Source of the DNA: Phaeodactylum tricornutum CCAP 1055/1
Lineage: Eukaryota > Bacillariophyta > Bacillariophyceae > Surirellales > Neidiaceae
Length of the DNA: 64,000 bases
Direction: 5' to 3'
NCBI RefSeq assembly: GCF_000150955.2
Contig: NC_011685.1
Location: forward strand, 310,001 to 374,000
Below the pieces are notes generated by a model. That model did no database searches and was not told the origin of the DNA. It was given only the letters and a program-made list of their open reading frames with translations. This document shows, one piece after another, positions 62,196 through 64,000 of this stretch (positions are counted from its first letter, which is position 1; every line of letters begins with the position of its first letter). The position numbers and the translations under genes are program-made.

Positions 62196-62804
62196 ATGTG
62201 TCTAGAAGCGACCCATTTCTGGACGCGCAACTCCGCGGCGAGGCTTTTATTGTTGATGACGCTAGCCGCAACCATCCCTTCATCGGATGCATTTTTCGGA
62301 CCGAGGCACTTCCAGTCCGCTGGGAATATGAACTCACAGTCCGCACGCCTGGCGAGCAGCCGCATTTATCCGATGTCTGGATTTTCCTTGCGGCAAATGC
62401 GATTCCTGGACAAAGGGGTCGGTGGTGTTGGTGCAACGATGGTGATGGCATCAGAGAGCTCGTCGGATGCATTTGGTCTAGAGGATGCCTTTACAGATTC
62501 CATCAATTATACCGACGGCCCCGTCCGCACTATTTTGATCGCTGGCGTTGTTTTTGTTGCTGCTTTGGTTGCTCTGAAAGCCCTGAGCTCGCGTGTAGAC
62601 GCAGCAATTGCCGAAGTTCTGGTCGATTTTGAAAAGACTATGAAATTGTATTATCCGTCGCGATGGGAACGGTTAGAAGAAACTCAACTGCAAAATCTGA
62701 CCGGGGACGAGCGAGACCTCAAACTTCTCGAAGTGATGGAGCAAATTCAAGTGAACGAACCAACATTCATGTTGGAAGTCAAGGAGAAGATGCCGAGCAA
62801 ATAA
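62196..62804 (+). CDS. Plastid-signal single-pass membrane protein, unknown function
   Basis: A 202-residue single-exon protein. The N-terminus (ARLLLLMTLAATIPSSDA-FFGPRHF) is a signal peptide with the ASAFAP-like junction A-F and nearby Pro, followed by a Ser/Arg-rich, methionine-containing transit region: the bipartite address of diatom plastid proteins. One membrane span is visible at about residues 110-131 (VRTILIAGVVFVAALVALKAL). The C-terminal 70 residues are acidic and helical (VDAAIAEVLVDFEKTMKLYY ... NEPTFMLEVKEKM). I do not recognise a family. A thylakoid or envelope protein with a soluble helical domain is inferred. Confidence 0.7.
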   Translation: MCLEATHFWTRNSAARLLLLMTLAATIPSSDAFFGPRHFQSAGNMNSQSARLASSRIYPMSGFSLRQMRFLDKGVGGVGATMVMASESSSDAFGLEDAFTDSINYTDGPVRTILIAGVVFVAALVALKALSSRVDAAIAEVLVDFEKTMKLYYPSRWERLEETQLQNLTGDERDLKLLEVMEQIQVNEPTFMLEVKEKMPSK

Positions 62805-64000
62805 TTAGTGCAACCCACTTTGGTGATCGACGTAAAAGTCATTTACTGTGAACGACAATGGAGTGTTTCGCCTTTGGATTTCACGTGAGACTATCTTTAC
62901 GTTTATGTAAGTAATTTCCTTACTTGGTGACCCATGCATTGCAGCGTCGACTACCGGTAATTTACAAATGTGAAGCAATGTATCCAAAATGTCAGAGTAA
63001 AGCTGGTCAGGCATTTCCCAATGCTCTATCCAGTAATAATCCATGCCCTTCTTTGCCAGATACTTTCCTTCATTTTTCACATGTTTCGCTTACAAAGAAC
63101 ACTTACGCTATCGTTTGATGCTGTGGTGCGCAAGAAGAGGTGGACTATGTTCTACTGACTGTGTGAGGTGAAAGTGGATGACAGGATTCCCGTATCCGTC
63201 AACTTTCCATGACAGTGAAGCTGTTTTTCCTTAAAGACGATTGAAAAAGGTATTTGTGTTATACACGTGAATCAACATTTTTGACTTGTCCTCTGTTTAC
63301 TTCTCATCCGTGAACGGTATACCTGAACAAAGGCTTATAAATGCGACTATGCCTGGTGGCTAGGATCGTGATTCTTCCATCTAGGAAGCTTCAAGATATC
63401 GTCGTTTGAAATCCGACCATTACTTAAAAGATGTATGTAATCAGACGCACCTCATTGACAGCTCTCAAAAGAATGCGTAAGAGTGCTGAAAGTATGCCCT
63501 TGAAAGTCCTGAACTAATTTCCCGATACTTCCCATCTGGGTTTACAAAGCTGTCTGGATCCATCCCTTTAATTGTGTCCCACACATTTGCTCTCTGTTAT
63601 GCATGCGAACCTGGAAGAAATTTATCATTCTCACCTGTCGGCGCCGGTAGAGGCGTACAACAACTCCGAACACTTCAAATTTGCTATTACGATGATGGTG
63701 GATTGAATTTTGAACATTATGACCAATTCAGGTGTCAGAATAGCTTAAAGAAAAGAGTCCACACAATACTAAGAAAAGTATGTTATACCTAGAACAATCG
63801 TTGGCCTATTAGTGCCCTATGAGATGCTCTTTTCCAATCGGTGATTACCAACCAGAAGTGGAAAGAGAGCTCCCGCAGTATTTCTTAGACTAGTTATCCT
63901 TTACATGTTGCTAGAACCAACGTATGGCCTCCATAGTTGCACAGACAAAGGAAAGTAGCGACGGATGACACACGCACCGTCTGCGACATCTGGTGACATG
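62805..64000. other. 1.2-kb terminal spacer, no recognised gene
   Basis: No long or family-matching frame. The candidates (62805-63080 on -, 62924-63158 and 63574-63792 on +) are short and lack signatures. Several one-mismatch versions of the recurrent 9-mer occur (near 62843, 63156 and 63211). The region is AT-richer than the coding neighbours. Confidence 0.45.

Noticed and set aside
62805-63158. Small frames on both strands downstream of the plastid-signal gene
   Set aside because: Short, mutually overlapping, with alternative start codons only and no family signature.
1-64000. tRNA, rRNA, CRISPR arrays, LTR or virus-derived elements
   Set aside because: Read on both strands for conserved tRNA arm motifs, direct long terminal repeats, reverse transcriptase, integrase or capsid signatures; none was recognised, although a covariance-model scan could find a divergent tRNA.

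Overview
The window looks like nuclear chromosome sequence from a stramenopile alga, most likely a pennate diatom such as Phaeodactylum tricornutum. This is inferred from several features. Genes are dense, with one or zero short GT-AG introns (66-264 bp). Two proteins (pyruvate kinase at 19951 and a membrane protein at 62196) begin with a signal peptide followed by the ASAFAP-like cleavage motif of secondary red plastids. The gene set also fits: diatom-type heat-shock factor, TOP6B, FZL-type dynamin, carotenoid oxygenase and a Crypton-like recombinase. No rRNA, tRNA, CRISPR array, bacterial operon or virus-derived element was recognised.

Layout. 0-7.2 kb: the 3' end of an IML1/DEPDC5 GATOR1 gene, a JmjC/cupin oxygenase, a divergent gene of the 5-hydroxymethyl-dU kinase helical / aGPT-pyrophosphorylase family with a C-terminal cysteine cluster, a flavoprotein disulfide oxidoreductase and the ribosome-assembly factor RLP24. 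7.2-16 kb: a spacer with a 179-bp tandem duplication, a heat-shock-factor gene, a DUF924-TilS fusion and topoisomerase VI subunit B. 16-30.7 kb: a sterol-glucosyltransferase-like gene, plastid pyruvate kinase, an IGHMBP2-type helicase, an orphan ORF, an FZL-type GTPase and a short-chain dehydrogenase. 30.8-45 kb: two paralogous type II glycosyltransferases flanking HSP104 and XPG/RAD2, an alanine-rich coiled-coil protein and a small membrane protein. 45-54 kb: a methyltransferase, a sulfotransferase-like protein, GrpE, a RusA-type Holliday junction resolvase with a SUMO-interaction-like motif, and an apparently whole tyrosine recombinase of Crypton type. 54-64 kb: a TBC1D20-like Rab GAP, a carotenoid oxygenase, a catalase ending in SKL, a plastid-signal membrane protein, and 1.2 kb without a recognisable gene.

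From pyruvate kinase to the recombinase, 16 consecutive called genes alternate strand without exception, so nearly every spacer is either a shared divergent promoter or a short convergent 3' junction. The 9-mer TGACTGTGA occurs eight times (about 0.5 expected by chance), seven of them in spacers. Five of these lie 60-170 bp upstream of a start codon and in sense orientation.

The observations most worth following are the base-hypermodification-type gene divergent from a 2-oxoglutarate oxygenase-like gene, the SIM-bearing RusA beside the recombinase, the recurrent 9-mer, and a 73-bp tandem duplication at the XPG 3' end with GT...AG borders that could be a nascent intron.
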